Below the pieces are notes generated by a model. The model was not told the DNA's origin and ran no database searches. It saw nothing but the letters and a program-made list of their open reading frames with translations. The translations under genes were made by a program, and so were the position numbers. A stretch of DNA of 64,000 bases from the NCBI GenBank assembly GCA_964342465.1, contig CAYFFQ010000006.1, positions 25,291-89,290 of the forward strand, in the 5' to 3' direction. Source of the stretch: MGIIb-Q1 sp964342465 (GTDB lineage Archaea; Thermoplasmatota; Poseidoniia; Poseidoniales; Thalassarchaeaceae). Position 1 is the stretch's first letter, and each line of letters begins with the position of its first letter. This document shows positions 17,808-26,472 of this stretch, in pieces.

Positions 17808-18761
17808 ATGCAGAGGACCGGCGACCTCACATCCCACTTCCTGAAAGCGACCGAGGCCGCCGCCATCGCCGCCGCGGAGTGGCGTGGGAGGGGCGATGGA
17901 AAACTCGCAGATGGCGCCGCCGTGGAGGCGATGCGAGGTGTATTCGACACGGTTCCGTTCGATGGTCGGGTGGCCATCGGAGAGGGTGAGAGGGACGACG
18001 CCCCGATGTTGTGGATCGGTGAACCCCTCGGAAGCCGTCAGGGTGATGACGATGCACTCAGCATCGACATCGCAGTAGACCCGCTCGAATGTACAAACCA
18101 TGTAGCGAAAGACCTCCCAAACGCCATCGCCGTTCTCGCCGCCGCACCCAGAGGGGCTCTGCTGCACGCGCCGGATTGTTACATGGACAAATTGGCTGGG
18201 CCGGCCGAGGTGAGGGGGGAAGTCTCCATCGAGGCCGATGTGGCCTACAACATCGAGGCCGCCGCCGCCGCCCTCGACAAACCGATTGGCGACCTCAAAG
18301 TGGTGGTCATGGACAGAGAGAGACACCGCGAGTTGATAGCGACACTGAGGGGCCTCAATGTCTCAGTCCCTCTTATCGGTGACGGCGATGTCTCCGCCGC
18401 TTTGGATGCCGCCAACCCACACAGTGACATCGACCTTCTGATGGGAATCGGTGCAGCACCAGAAGGGGTCATCACAGCAACCGCCCTCCGAGGACTGGGT
18501 GCTCATTTTGAGGGTAGACTGGTGACCACGACGGAGGACCATGAGAGAAGGGCGCGGGAGATGCTCGGAGATGATGCCGATAGAATCTGGGGGCGTGATG
18601 ACCTGTGCGCCAGTGATGACGCCCTCTTCGTCGCCAGTGGAGTCTGCTCAGGTTATCTGCCCGGAGTCGAAGACCTCGGTGGCAGGGTGGCAGTCCATTC
18701 CGAGGTCATCGATGTGGCGACGGGGATCAGACGGTTCATTTCCACAGAATACCCACTCTGA
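17808..18761 (+). CDS. glpX: Fructose-1,6-bisphosphatase class II
   Basis: A 317-residue GlpX-type phosphatase that hydrolyses fructose 1,6-bisphosphate in gluconeogenesis. Signatures are FLKATEAAAIAAA near the N-terminus, the metal-binding VAIGEGERDDAPML (about residues 56-68) and IAVDPLECTN (about 89-97). The family normally has DPLEGT, so the Cys and Asn here are small departures near the phosphate site. Further motifs are GDGDVSAAL and LMGIGAAPEGVITA, as in bacterial GlpX. Most archaea instead use the bifunctional FBP aldolase/phosphatase or other types, so this and the class I aldolase 1.1 kb away may be a bacterial-style gluconeogenic pair. Confidence 0.93.
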   Translation: MQRTGDLTSHFLKATEAAAIAAAEWRGRGDGKLADGAAVEAMRGVFDTVPFDGRVAIGEGERDDAPMLWIGEPLGSRQGDDDALSIDIAVDPLECTNHVAKDLPNAIAVLAAAPRGALLHAPDCYMDKLAGPAEVRGEVSIEADVAYNIEAAAAALDKPIGDLKVVVMDRERHRELIATLRGLNVSVPLIGDGDVSAALDAANPHSDIDLLMGIGAAPEGVITATALRGLGAHFEGRLVTTTEDHERRAREMLGDDADRIWGRDDLCASDDALFVASGVCSGYLPGVEDLGGRVAVHSEVIDVATGIRRFISTEYPL

Positions 18762-18830
18762 ATTCTCTCTTCTGACCCATCAGAATGGAGGGTGAACTTC
18801 TTCCGCGGCCACCTCGCCTTCGGTGCGAGG

Positions 18831-19028
18831 TCAGTCAGAGCAGTCGCTCTTAGGCGGACATGCGCGGTCGCCATAACTGCAGAAGACGCAACAGTCACCC
18901 TCTCGCGGCCTCAATAGCTCTCCGCAGAAACTGCATTCATGGAAGAAGAGACAACAGTCATCAGGCATCTCCAATAACTCGCTCCCCTCACAAATAGGGC
19001 ATGTCAGGGTGCTTGAGGACACGCTCAC
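18831..19028 (-). CDS. GDCCVxC-domain small cysteine-rich protein
   Basis: A 65-residue protein with CPIC, a central DDCCLFFHEC and CSFCGELLRP, and the hallmark GDCCVFCSYGD followed by CPP. This matches the GDCCVxC family, in which one Cys is replaced by selenocysteine in some bacteria; here the codons are ordinary Cys. The role is unknown, with metal or thiol-redox chemistry likely. The GTG start at 19028 overlaps the stop of the upstream zinc-knuckle gene (GTGA), so the two are translationally coupled. Convergent with glpX. Confidence 0.85.
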   Translation of the reverse strand: MSVSSSTLTCPICEGSELLEMPDDCCLFFHECSFCGELLRPREGDCCVFCSYGDRACPPKSDCSD

Positions 19029-19726
19029 ACCACCTTACAGGAACGGGCGTTGTGCCCCTTCTTGCCACAGACACCACACCTACGCCTCTTGATGACCCGC
19101 TTCTCCTTCTTGGCGCGGTCCGGGTGGAGGGTCGGACAGGTTCTAGAGTTGTGGCCGGACTTTCCACAACCGGTGCAGATGCGTCGCCCTCTCCTCTTCT
19201 TGACTTTGCGGTTGGGATTCAGCACCGGGCAGGTTCTGACATTATGGCCCTTCGCCCCACACTCTCCACACACACGCCCCTTGGGCCGGCGCGCCTTCTT
19301 CCTCGATGCGGCTAGTTCGGGATTGAGGGTCGGACAGGTGCGGCTGTTGTGTCCTCTCTTCCCGCAACCACTGCAGACGCGCCCCATTCTTCGCTTCGAG
19401 GCAGCCTTGGCAGCCTTGCGGGCTGCGGCTTCAGGATTCACCTCAGGGCAGGTTCGGGTGTTGTGGCCGCTGCCGCCGCAGGCGCTGCAAATACGCTTCC
19501 CACCCTTCCTGCTTCGCTTCATTTTCTTGGCTGCTGCCCTCTCAGGATTCACCACTGGGCAGGTGCGGGTGTTGTGACCCTTTTTTCCACAGGCGCTGCA
19601 GATTCGCTTCGGCCCGCGAGAACGGGTGTTCCTCTCGATTCTTGCCGCCGCGGCTTCCGGATTCACCTTGGCACAGGTTCTCGTGTTGTGACCATCCTCA
19701 CCGCATGCACTACATATCCTAACCAT
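19025..19726 (-). CDS. Seven-zinc-knuckle (CCHC) basic protein
   Basis: A 233-residue protein built almost only of seven CX2CX4HX4C zinc knuckles of the form CSxCGxxGHNxRTC, each followed by a Pro-containing segment (xxNPExAA) and a basic linker. Zinc knuckles of this type bind single-stranded nucleic acid or proteins in eukaryotic and retroviral factors, and the CGxxGHNxRTC form resembles that in plant MYB-related proteins. A seven-fold array is unusual for a prokaryote. RNA or ssDNA binding is inferred. It starts at an ATG at 19726, divergent from the aldolase gene, and is coupled to the downstream GDCCVxC gene. Confidence 0.9.
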   Translation of the reverse strand: MVRICSACGEDGHNTRTCAKVNPEAAAARIERNTRSRGPKRICSACGKKGHNTRTCPVVNPERAAAKKMKRSRKGGKRICSACGGSGHNTRTCPEVNPEAAARKAAKAASKRRMGRVCSGCGKRGHNSRTCPTLNPELAASRKKARRPKGRVCGECGAKGHNVRTCPVLNPNRKVKKRRGRRICTGCGKSGHNSRTCPTLHPDRAKKEKRVIKRRRCGVCGKKGHNARSCKVV

Positions 19727-19889
19727 TTGTATCGTCTTTGACAGAGACTTTCTGTATGTAAAGTGATTGGTAAATAATTGTTGTATGATTGTTCATATAT
19801 ATCCCATAATCATTTCAATTACCGCCCCGATGGAGACGAAACGATGCCTTCAAACCGACCCTCGTTCTCGGCTGCCATGAGGTCGGACA

Positions 19890-20906
19890 GTGGACACCGA
19901 GATGTTGGAGAAAAACGCGAGGATGCTGGTCTCCCCTGGGAGAGGAATACTCGCCGCTGATGAGAGTACGGGGACGATGAGCAGCAGACTGCGTGGAGTC
20001 GGAATTGAACCATCCGAAGAGGTCCGCAGGGCATATCGGACCAATCTCTTCTCCACTGCGGGCTCTGAATCGGCGGTCAGTGGAGTCATCCTTTTTGATG
20101 AGACGATTCGACAAAAGATGGATGATGGAACTCCCGTTCCAGATTACCTCACAGCACAGGGAATCCTACCGGGAATCAAAGTGGACACGGGGGCCAAACC
20201 ACTCGCCGGCCATGAGGGTGAGAAGATTACAGAGGGATTGGATGGTCTGCGGGAGAGATGTGCTGAATACTTTGACATTGGCGCCCGTTTCGCCAAGTGG
20301 CGCGCCGTCATCACCATCGGTGAAGGGATGCCGTCTCCAGCCTGCACCTCCGCCAACGCCCACGCTCTCGCCCGCTACGCGGCAATCTGTCAGGAGCAGG
20401 GGTTGGTTCCGATAATCGAGCCGGAAGTTCTGATGGATGGCAGCCATGATGCCGACCGCTGTTTCGCCGTCACTTCGACAGTTCTGAAGGAGACCTTCGC
20501 CCAATGTCTGTCACAGGGAGTCCATATCCCCGGAGCACTGCTGAAACCGAACATGATAATCGCTGGAAAGGGTTGTGCCAGCCAGTTGAGTCGAGAAGAA
20601 GTCGCCGCCATGACCCTCGACTGCCTCAGAGAAAGTCTGCCGGATGACCTCCCTGGAGTAGTCTTCCTCTCAGGCGGACAGTCTGATGAGGATGCAACAG
20701 CTCACCTGAACCTGATGAACCAGATGTGCCCCGATGCAGAGTGGCAACTCTCGTACTCGTACGGACGTGCTCTACAGTCATCCGCCCTCAAGGCTTGGGC
20801 CGATTCGACTCCGGAAGCGAGCCAGCAGGCATTCTCGCACCGTGCGCGCATGAACTCACTCGCTCGGTCAGGTTCGTGGTCACCAGAACTCGAGCCCCAC
20901 GGTTGA
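19890..20906 (+). CDS. Class I fructose-bisphosphate aldolase, eukaryote/bacteria type
   Basis: A 338-residue Schiff-base aldolase for fructose 1,6-bisphosphate. The motif GILAADESTGT is at residues 19-29, FAKWR at 134-138, EPE at 178-180, and the Schiff-base Lys is K219 in GALLKPNM; LSGGQSDEDAT follows. This is the classical aldolase of animals, plants and some bacteria, not the DhnA-like archaeal class I enzyme. The GTG at 19890 gives the normal N-terminus (DTEMLEKNA); an ATG four codons later is an alternative. With glpX nearby it supplies adjacent gluconeogenic steps. Transfer from bacteria is likely. Confidence 0.94.
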   Translation: MDTEMLEKNARMLVSPGRGILAADESTGTMSSRLRGVGIEPSEEVRRAYRTNLFSTAGSESAVSGVILFDETIRQKMDDGTPVPDYLTAQGILPGIKVDTGAKPLAGHEGEKITEGLDGLRERCAEYFDIGARFAKWRAVITIGEGMPSPACTSANAHALARYAAICQEQGLVPIIEPEVLMDGSHDADRCFAVTSTVLKETFAQCLSQGVHIPGALLKPNMIIAGKGCASQLSREEVAAMTLDCLRESLPDDLPGVVFLSGGQSDEDATAHLNLMNQMCPDAEWQLSYSYGRALQSSALKAWADSTPEASQQAFSHRARMNSLARSGSWSPELEPHG

Positions 20907-20928
20907 ACGGGGACTTGTGTAACTTCAA

Positions 20929-21453
20929 CTACATGAAAAGTATGATCCCAGCCCAGATGATGACGATGCCGACCCACACCTTTTGAGGCGTTATCTCTAA
21001 CCCGAAAAATCGGCGGGAACCACTATTTCCCGTCGCCCAAGGGGGATGACCCCTCTCCGCATCTGCGGCGGATTGAGCAGAGGTGGTCCGCCCTTCTGGT
21101 GGTGACGGAGCGAGAGGTCCATCACTCGGTGCTTTGGGGGGGTGGGCTGGGTCGTTGAGAGTTGTTCGACCTTTCACCGGCTCTGTGGAAAAATCACCAT
21201 TTTCTGAGTTCAACTCCACATCTGCATTTGCAGTTCGTCTTCGAATCCATCTCTCCTTCAGGTCTCTGAGGGTCTCTGATTGAGTGAGATGTCGAATGCC
21301 AGCGAGCGACCACCACTCATCTTCAGGGGCGTAAGAGGCGGCTGCAATCTGATGAATCATGCCACAGAGGCTACAGCGGTTGCGAACCACGCACCCACCA
21401 CAACGGCGACACCGTTCACCAAAACTCGAAGTGGCCAGCCTATCGCTCCTCAA
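20929..21453 (-). CDS. Zinc-ribbon protein with C-terminal membrane anchor
   Basis: Function not recognised. The frame encodes CRRCGGCVVRNRCSLCG, a four-Cys zinc-binding segment, then a charged helical part, a Pro/Ser-rich linker and one hydrophobic helix at the very C-terminus (VWVGIVIIWAGIILFM). The start is uncertain: the open frame reaches 21636 but would overlap the winged-helix gene upstream; the TTG at 21453 (about 174 residues) fits the spacing. This gene and the winged-helix gene are on the same strand 34 bp apart, suggesting an operon. A tail-anchored regulator is one possibility. Confidence 0.6.
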   Translation of the reverse strand: MRSDRLATSSFGERCRRCGGCVVRNRCSLCGMIHQIAAASYAPEDEWWSLAGIRHLTQSETLRDLKERWIRRRTANADVELNSENGDFSTEPVKGRTTLNDPAHPPKAPSDGPLAPSPPEGRTTSAQSAADAERGHPPWATGNSGSRRFFGLEITPQKVWVGIVIIWAGIILFM

Positions 21454-21487
21454 TCGGCTCGCTTGAAACTTGTGGATTTGTGTCCTA

Positions 21488-21796
21488 TCACTTGCCGAAG
21501 CCTCGGTCGTTCCGGTCAAGTAGAAAGAGTTCTCCTTGCTTCCATTCTGGGTGGCGGTCCTTGACCCAGTCGACCACTGCCCATTCACAGATGTCATATC
21601 CGCCTGATAGAATCCCGCTCCGCTTGATGTATCCAACCTTCACTATGTCCTTGTCCTTGGATAGTACATTGCCCAACTGCTGGGAGGTGGTGCCGTGCCT
21701 CATGGTGCTGTTTATGTGCTCGAGGATTTCGGCGGTGTTGCGAGGGCGTTCGGATAGAAACGCCTTGATCTTCTGTCTGATTCTAACTGTCTTCAT
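21488..21796 (-). CDS. Small winged-helix DNA-binding protein
   Basis: A 102-residue protein that looks like one winged helix-turn-helix: RIRQKIKAFLSERPRNTAEILEHIN (first helices), then RHGTTSQQLGNVLSKDKDIVKVGYIKR (recognition helix and wing). A short charged C-terminus follows. It probably binds DNA as a local transcription factor; the target is unknown. The ATG is at 21796. It is divergent from the large HTH gene across a 290-bp AT-rich spacer, which may be its operator region. Confidence 0.75.
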   Translation of the reverse strand: MKTVRIRQKIKAFLSERPRNTAEILEHINSTMRHGTTSQQLGNVLSKDKDIVKVGYIKRSGILSGGYDICEWAVVDWVKDRHPEWKQGELFLLDRNDRGFGK

Positions 21797-22087
21797 TCAT
21801 TTACACCTCTTCTTTCTTCGTCATTTCCTCGCCCTCTCGGCAGGTTGCCAATACCGGCTGACATGAGCGAACGCTGTCGCTGATATAACCATTGCCACAG
21901 ATGAGGAAGGATTGTTACAGGTTATGACATAATTTCTACACTGTTGGATAATAATATTTGGAGTGAGTTAGTAATACCATACTTTCTCCAATGGAAATAT
22001 GTAATAAATCGTAATGAATGAAATGATTGAAATACTTCAACCGCTCCGAACTAATAACCGCCGTTGATTTGGTGTCGGAGGGTGACG
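21797..22087. promoter_or_regulatory. AT-rich divergent promoter region
   Basis: 291 bp without genes between a minus-strand winged-helix gene and the plus-strand large HTH gene. It is distinctly AT-rich at 21910-22030, with TATA-like runs (for example ATAATATTTGG near 21952) suitable for archaeal promoters in both directions. No exact operator repeat was found by eye. Confidence 0.4.
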
Positions 22088-24733
22088 ATGGCTGCTGGAG
22101 AAAAGGCGGTTGAACCACGCCGCATCCGCGGCAGTTATCGCCGCCGCCTGCTCGACCTTCTCTCCGATGGCCCCCTCACCGTGAGTGAGGCGGGCCGACT
22201 CGTCGGGCTGAGATTGCCCCATGTTTCAGCAGAATTGAAGAAATTGCGTGCTGAAGGTCTCGTACATTCCGATTCGGAGCCAGGCCAGAGAGGGGCTAAG
22301 CAGCATCTCACAGCGGCGGGATGGCAGGCTCTTTCATCCGATGAACTCTCCCGCCTGACATCCCTCTCAGAAATCCAGAGGCCACCCGCCGCAATCGCAC
22401 AACTGTTGGCTAAGGATGGCCCACAGGTATTACTTGCTTACACAAAAGAACTCGATGAGACGATGATTCCACTGCCCGTGGACAGCCATCTGACCACTAC
22501 ACCCCTCGAAGCGGACTACAGTGGAAAGCGAGGGGTGGTTCAAGAGTGGGTGTGGGCGGTGGCGAGAGAGTCTGAAGTGAGGTGGTATGCTCTAGACACT
22601 CTGGAGAGAGTGAGCCAGCCCAAACAGGTGGGTGAGCAGACGATGTTGAGTGATTGGTCCTCTCAGGGAGAGCACATCGGTTTAGTGAGGGCTAGATTGT
22701 TGGACCCCCGTCAACAGTTGAGACTGCCTGTCGGAACTTGGTTTGCTGAACCCTCTGAAGGGGAGTGGCCACCCCTCCCCATGCCACTAGGTTCATCGCT
22801 AGACTGGTCGTTGGGAACCGTCCATTCCGCCGTACCACCGCTCTCATCCAAGTCCCCCATCCTCTCGGTCATCCCCGACCGACTCGCGACCACCACCCTG
22901 TTGAACCACTCGATAGCGGAATCCATGATTATCGGTGAAGCATCACTCGTCGGCCTCGACGGCAGCCCAGTCCCTCTCGATGCATTGACCCATTGGATAG
23001 GTCGAGCCCATCCACGCCTCTCCGCCAGTGAGAGGAAGGTTAGACTGCTCGGCCTGTTGGAAGCGATACGAAAGGGAAAGCGCACGACGAGCGGCTCTTC
23101 AAGAGTCGAAGAGTCGACATGGCGCCGATTTCTCTCAGATTGGCCCCGTCGCCAGTGGTCCGAAGAGGAACCCCTGATTGGTTCGGTCATTGATGTGGCG
23201 GGATTATCCCACGCCGCCTGGTTGTCTCTCGTTGATTGGTCTGTCGAGAGGGGGGAGGAGATCCCTGTTGTGATCCAATATCCTCCACTCAAGGAGCCCG
23301 AGCCACATGTTCATAGTGTTCTCGACGATTCGCGTGTGCGGCTTCTGATATTGGATAGGGAGGTCACTCAAGAAATAGCCTGGCCGACGATTCGCTCAGA
23401 CCCGCTGCGCGGCCCATCTTGGTTCAGACTCAAACTCGCTGGAGATGTGGAATTACCGTGTCACCTCTATTCCACTCCGCATTCGCAGCAGCACTCTCCA
23501 CCGCTAGACTGGTCGCCACCGAGGAACAGCAGCGAGTTGGCTATGGTGAGAGATTCACTCGGCGACCATCTCACCGGACCAGCAGCGACGGATGTCGGTC
23601 CTGAATCCTCGATTGACACACGCATCTACGCCGCCGTTGTCCTCTCGGAGAGAGGGGATTCTGAATGGGCGGATAAAATGGAATCTCACGATGCATTGGC
23701 GGCGTGGCTGGCGACCCCGAAGGTGGAAAGGTGGTCGAGATGGCGGAGGATAGGTCAACAACTCGGACCAGATTGGATAGGATTGATGGAACCAGCAGAT
23801 GTCGATATCGAGAATCTCTCGGCAGTAGCAGCATCAGCATCACCGAAATGGCAGGATGCTGCCCGACGCCATCTCGGCGACAGACTGAGAAGTGAACATG
23901 ACCTCGGTCTCAGACTCTGGGCGACAGCAGAATCGGGGGGTGCGAACAGTCCGGGCACATCATGGTTGACTTCCGTGTTGCTGACCGAAGTGGCTTGGGT
24001 AGGAGAGGAGATTGCTGCCGACCTCGCCCGTAGGAGTACGACGGTGATAGAGAACCATCCACCAGATGCAATCGTGGAATCTTTGAATGGAATACACTGG
24101 ATGGAGAAGCAGAACCTGCTCGCCGCCGACTGGTCAGAGAGGTTGGCGGGATGTCAGACCAGCAGTGAACAGTTCAGGGGTTGGCAGTCACTGCGTAGAC
24201 TGGTGGGGGGCGAACTAACTCTTTCAATTGTCCAAATAGTTGAGATTCTCACTCTCCCCCTAGATTGGTGGGCTGTTGTTGGTGCCGACCTATTCCTGAG
24301 ATTGGTGGACACCCCTGAGGGTAGGGCAGTCCTTCTCGACCGCGACCTCGCTTGGACCCCCGCCCTCCTGCGCGAGGTGAATGAGCCGCATGAAATTCCT
24401 GGTGTCGGAGTGGTGGAACATCTCGGCTGCCCCTCTTCATTGAAGGTGGCGCTCGACCGCTTCATTTCTCATATCGATGCGGATGAGGAGCACCTTGGGA
24501 CAGACTGCTTGTCCGACCTGCATAACTCGCTGACAGCCGTTGCCGAAGGGGATGCACCGCCTCCGGGAGTGACCCATCCTCTCATCGGCTGGTTGGCTCA
24601 ACCTCTAGAGAGGTGGCCGGACTTCTCGCCCGCCGAACTCAGCAGAGGTTGCCCTGAGGCCATGGTGCGTCTCGCCAAGAGAAGGAGTGGCTTCCACGAC
24701 GGATTGGTGCAGTCGGTTCAACGCAGACTGTGA
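22088..24733 (+). CDS. Large protein with N-terminal winged HTH, function unknown
   Basis: An 881-residue cytoplasmic protein. Residues about 8-80 form a MarR/ArsR-like winged helix (RRRLLDLLSDGPLTVSEAGRLVGLRLPHVSAELKKL, AEGLVHSD, KQHLTAAG). The remaining 800 residues are rich in Trp and Leu and show no family I recognise; repeated patterns such as W-x-R-x-L-x-x-W suggest helical repeats. There is no signal peptide or membrane helix. I use the ATG at 22088; an earlier frame start at 22064 adds eight residues. A sensor-regulator in which the long part detects a signal is only an inference. Confidence 0.75.
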   Translation: MAAGEKAVEPRRIRGSYRRRLLDLLSDGPLTVSEAGRLVGLRLPHVSAELKKLRAEGLVHSDSEPGQRGAKQHLTAAGWQALSSDELSRLTSLSEIQRPPAAIAQLLAKDGPQVLLAYTKELDETMIPLPVDSHLTTTPLEADYSGKRGVVQEWVWAVARESEVRWYALDTLERVSQPKQVGEQTMLSDWSSQGEHIGLVRARLLDPRQQLRLPVGTWFAEPSEGEWPPLPMPLGSSLDWSLGTVHSAVPPLSSKSPILSVIPDRLATTTLLNHSIAESMIIGEASLVGLDGSPVPLDALTHWIGRAHPRLSASERKVRLLGLLEAIRKGKRTTSGSSRVEESTWRRFLSDWPRRQWSEEEPLIGSVIDVAGLSHAAWLSLVDWSVERGEEIPVVIQYPPLKEPEPHVHSVLDDSRVRLLILDREVTQEIAWPTIRSDPLRGPSWFRLKLAGDVELPCHLYSTPHSQQHSPPLDWSPPRNSSELAMVRDSLGDHLTGPAATDVGPESSIDTRIYAAVVLSERGDSEWADKMESHDALAAWLATPKVERWSRWRRIGQQLGPDWIGLMEPADVDIENLSAVAASASPKWQDAARRHLGDRLRSEHDLGLRLWATAESGGANSPGTSWLTSVLLTEVAWVGEEIAADLARRSTTVIENHPPDAIVESLNGIHWMEKQNLLAADWSERLAGCQTSSEQFRGWQSLRRLVGGELTLSIVQIVEILTLPLDWWAVVGADLFLRLVDTPEGRAVLLDRDLAWTPALLREVNEPHEIPGVGVVEHLGCPSSLKVALDRFISHIDADEEHLGTDCLSDLHNSLTAVAEGDAPPPGVTHPLIGWLAQPLERWPDFSPAELSRGCPEAMVRLAKRRSGFHDGLVQSVQRRL

Positions 24734-24752
24734 CGAGTCGGCAGACCCATCG

Positions 24753-24849
24753 CCTGAGCCTCGCCCCGAATTGCCGTTCGAACCGCCGCCCCGCCTCCCT
24801 TAGCCGCTACCTGAGCCTCGCCCCGAATTGCCGTTCGAATCGCCGCCCC
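24753..24849. repeat. Two copies of a 40-bp direct repeat
   Basis: Sequences beginning CCTGAGCCTCGCCCCGAATT at 24753 and 24810 match over 40 bp with one difference, 57 bp apart. They follow directly after the stop of the large HTH gene. The TTCGAA(C/T)C inside resembles a tRNA T-loop, but no pairing arm exists. Confidence 0.85.
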
Positions 24850-24894
24850 ATCACCTGAACTGCCTCTTGAGCCGTACCTCACTCGGTGGTGGCC

Positions 24895-25085
24895 AATTTC
24901 ACCCTTCTGTTGGCCGATTTCACCCCCTCTGTTGGCTGATTTCCCTCCTATGTTGACCGATTTCACCCCTCTGTTGGCCGATTTCACCCCTCTGATGGCC
25001 GATTTCCCTCCTATGTTGGCCGATTTCACCCCTCTGTTGGCTGATTTCACCCCTCTGTTGGCTGATTTCACCCCTCTGATGGCCG
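24895..25085. repeat. 21-bp tandem repeat array, about nine units
   Basis: Units of the form TTGGCCGATTTCACCCCTCTG repeat head to tail with small changes (TTGGCTG, TTGACCG, ATTTCCCTCCTATG). On the minus strand one frame reads as KSANRGV repeats, but there is no supporting start context or non-repetitive domain, so I treat it as non-coding. The rest of the gap (25086-25455) shows no convincing gene, only a TGA-interrupted frame from about 25171. Confidence 0.88.
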
Positions 25086-25455
25086 ATGAGAGGATTCAAA
25101 ATGGTTGAGAGGAGCCGAGAACATGCCCCGACAGCAACACCACCCGGACTCTGGCCTTCGCCGGCGGAGGATGATTGGTGGTACCAAGTACGGGGTATCG
25201 CCGCCTTCGAAGGCCGCCGTGACTCCTCGGAGAATGAACGTCGGTGCAAAATGGCGGCAGGGCGAAAAGGTCCCCATAGGACTGCTGTGCGCGGAATGAT
25301 TCATGGGACTACCCATTCGTCCGACAGACGCCCTGGGGTGGGTCAGAATCTCCGAGCCGAGAGGCGATGAGGTGGTTCGTTACGCCCCGGGGCACACTTC
25401 TTACCCCTCTCACCCCCCATAGGTTTGATTGAAGGCAGTGCTTCCCGCAGAAGCG

Positions 25456-26472
25456 ATGGGCGGCTATTCACTATGTCTCCTCGGCGGAACTTTTGACCGC
25501 CTCCATGTCGGCCATCACCATCTCATCCGGTCGTTGCTCGACCACTCTGAGCAACTGCAAGTATGGATGAGCAGTGATGAGATGACCAGTTCCAAGGACG
25601 ACCAGATTCTCGCTTGGGAGAGGAGGCGAGAAGAACTCGGTGCATGGGTGGAGATGATGGGTTTCAGCGAGCGAGTCACCATTCATTCCCTTGAGGACGG
25701 CGTTGGTCCCGCACCCACCGATGAAGAAGCGACTGCCATCGGTTGCACCCTAGAGACAGAAGCCGCATGTCATAGAATCAATGAGATGCGCAGTGATAAC
25801 AACCTCGCACCACTGACAGTCATCACGATTGACCATTTCTTGGACAGGGAGGGGAAGGTCATTTCATCCAGCAGAATCAGAGCCGGCGAAATCGACCGCA
25901 GTGGCGAGGCATGGCTTGGAGAGAGTGAAATGTACCTTGACCAGCGCATGCCGGAAGTTCTTGATGAGGAGTTGAAACAGCCTTTCGGCACCCTCCACGA
26001 AGGGTCGGAGGAGAGAGCGGAGGTGGCGATGAGAAAGGCGTTGGATTCCCTGCCGGAAAATGTGCCCAAGGTCATCGCTGTGGGCGATGTGGTCGTGCAT
26101 ACGATGCAGGGGATGGGGGTGATTCCTGACATTGCATTCGTTGATGGCATGACCAAGCGAACGGCGTGGAATCGGGCCGAGGAGTTGGACAGGAGTGCGT
26201 TTCCCCATCTTTCGACTTGCATCAATCCACCCGGCCTCATCACTGCCGATTTGAAACTCGCCACCAGAGTCGCATTGTCGAACTCGAGACCGACCTTGGT
26301 GGCGGTCACAGGAGAGGAGGACCTCGCCCCTATCGTGGTTCATCTTCTCGCCCCACTGGGGAGTGCGGTGTTGTACGGTCAGCCAGGGAGGGGGGTGGTA
26401 GTGCGAATAACCAGCGAAGAGACGAAGAGGAACTGTCGCAGATTACTCGATGTATTCACGCGGGAGGTGTGA
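25456..26472 (+). CDS. Phosphopantetheine adenylyltransferase fused to DUF359 dephospho-CoA kinase
   Basis: About 338 residues with two enzymes of CoA synthesis in one chain. Residues 1-160 are archaeal-type CoaD: LLGGTFDRLHVGHHHL contains the nucleotidyl-transferase HxGH (H17 to H20) and ISSSRIR is the late phosphate-binding motif. Residues about 170-338 match DUF359, identified as a GTP-dependent dephospho-CoA kinase in archaea (VIAVGDVVVHTM, IPDIAFVDGMTKR, NPPGLITADL, VTGEEDLAPI). So it can convert phosphopantetheine to CoA by itself. The ATG at 25456 is preferred; a TTG at 25429 also opens the frame. The stop overlaps the GTG of the glycosyltransferase. Confidence 0.93.
   Translation: MGGYSLCLLGGTFDRLHVGHHHLIRSLLDHSEQLQVWMSSDEMTSSKDDQILAWERRREELGAWVEMMGFSERVTIHSLEDGVGPAPTDEEATAIGCTLETEAACHRINEMRSDNNLAPLTVITIDHFLDREGKVISSSRIRAGEIDRSGEAWLGESEMYLDQRMPEVLDEELKQPFGTLHEGSEERAEVAMRKALDSLPENVPKVIAVGDVVVHTMQGMGVIPDIAFVDGMTKRTAWNRAEELDRSAFPHLSTCINPPGLITADLKLATRVALSNSRPTLVAVTGEEDLAPIVVHLLAPLGSAVLYGQPGRGVVVRITSEETKRNCRRLLDVFTREV

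Noticed and set aside
20929..21636. Full 235-residue version of the zinc-ribbon gene
   Set aside because: Its first 50 residues would be read out of frame inside the winged-helix gene; a later start is more likely.
24775..24850. TTCGAA(C/T)C inside the 40-bp repeat as a tRNA T-loop
   Set aside because: Flanking bases cannot form the T stem and no anticodon or acceptor arm is present.
24718..25071. Minus-strand KSANRGV repeat protein
   Set aside because: It arises from the 21-bp array; the frame runs antisense into the end of the upstream gene and has no non-repetitive part.
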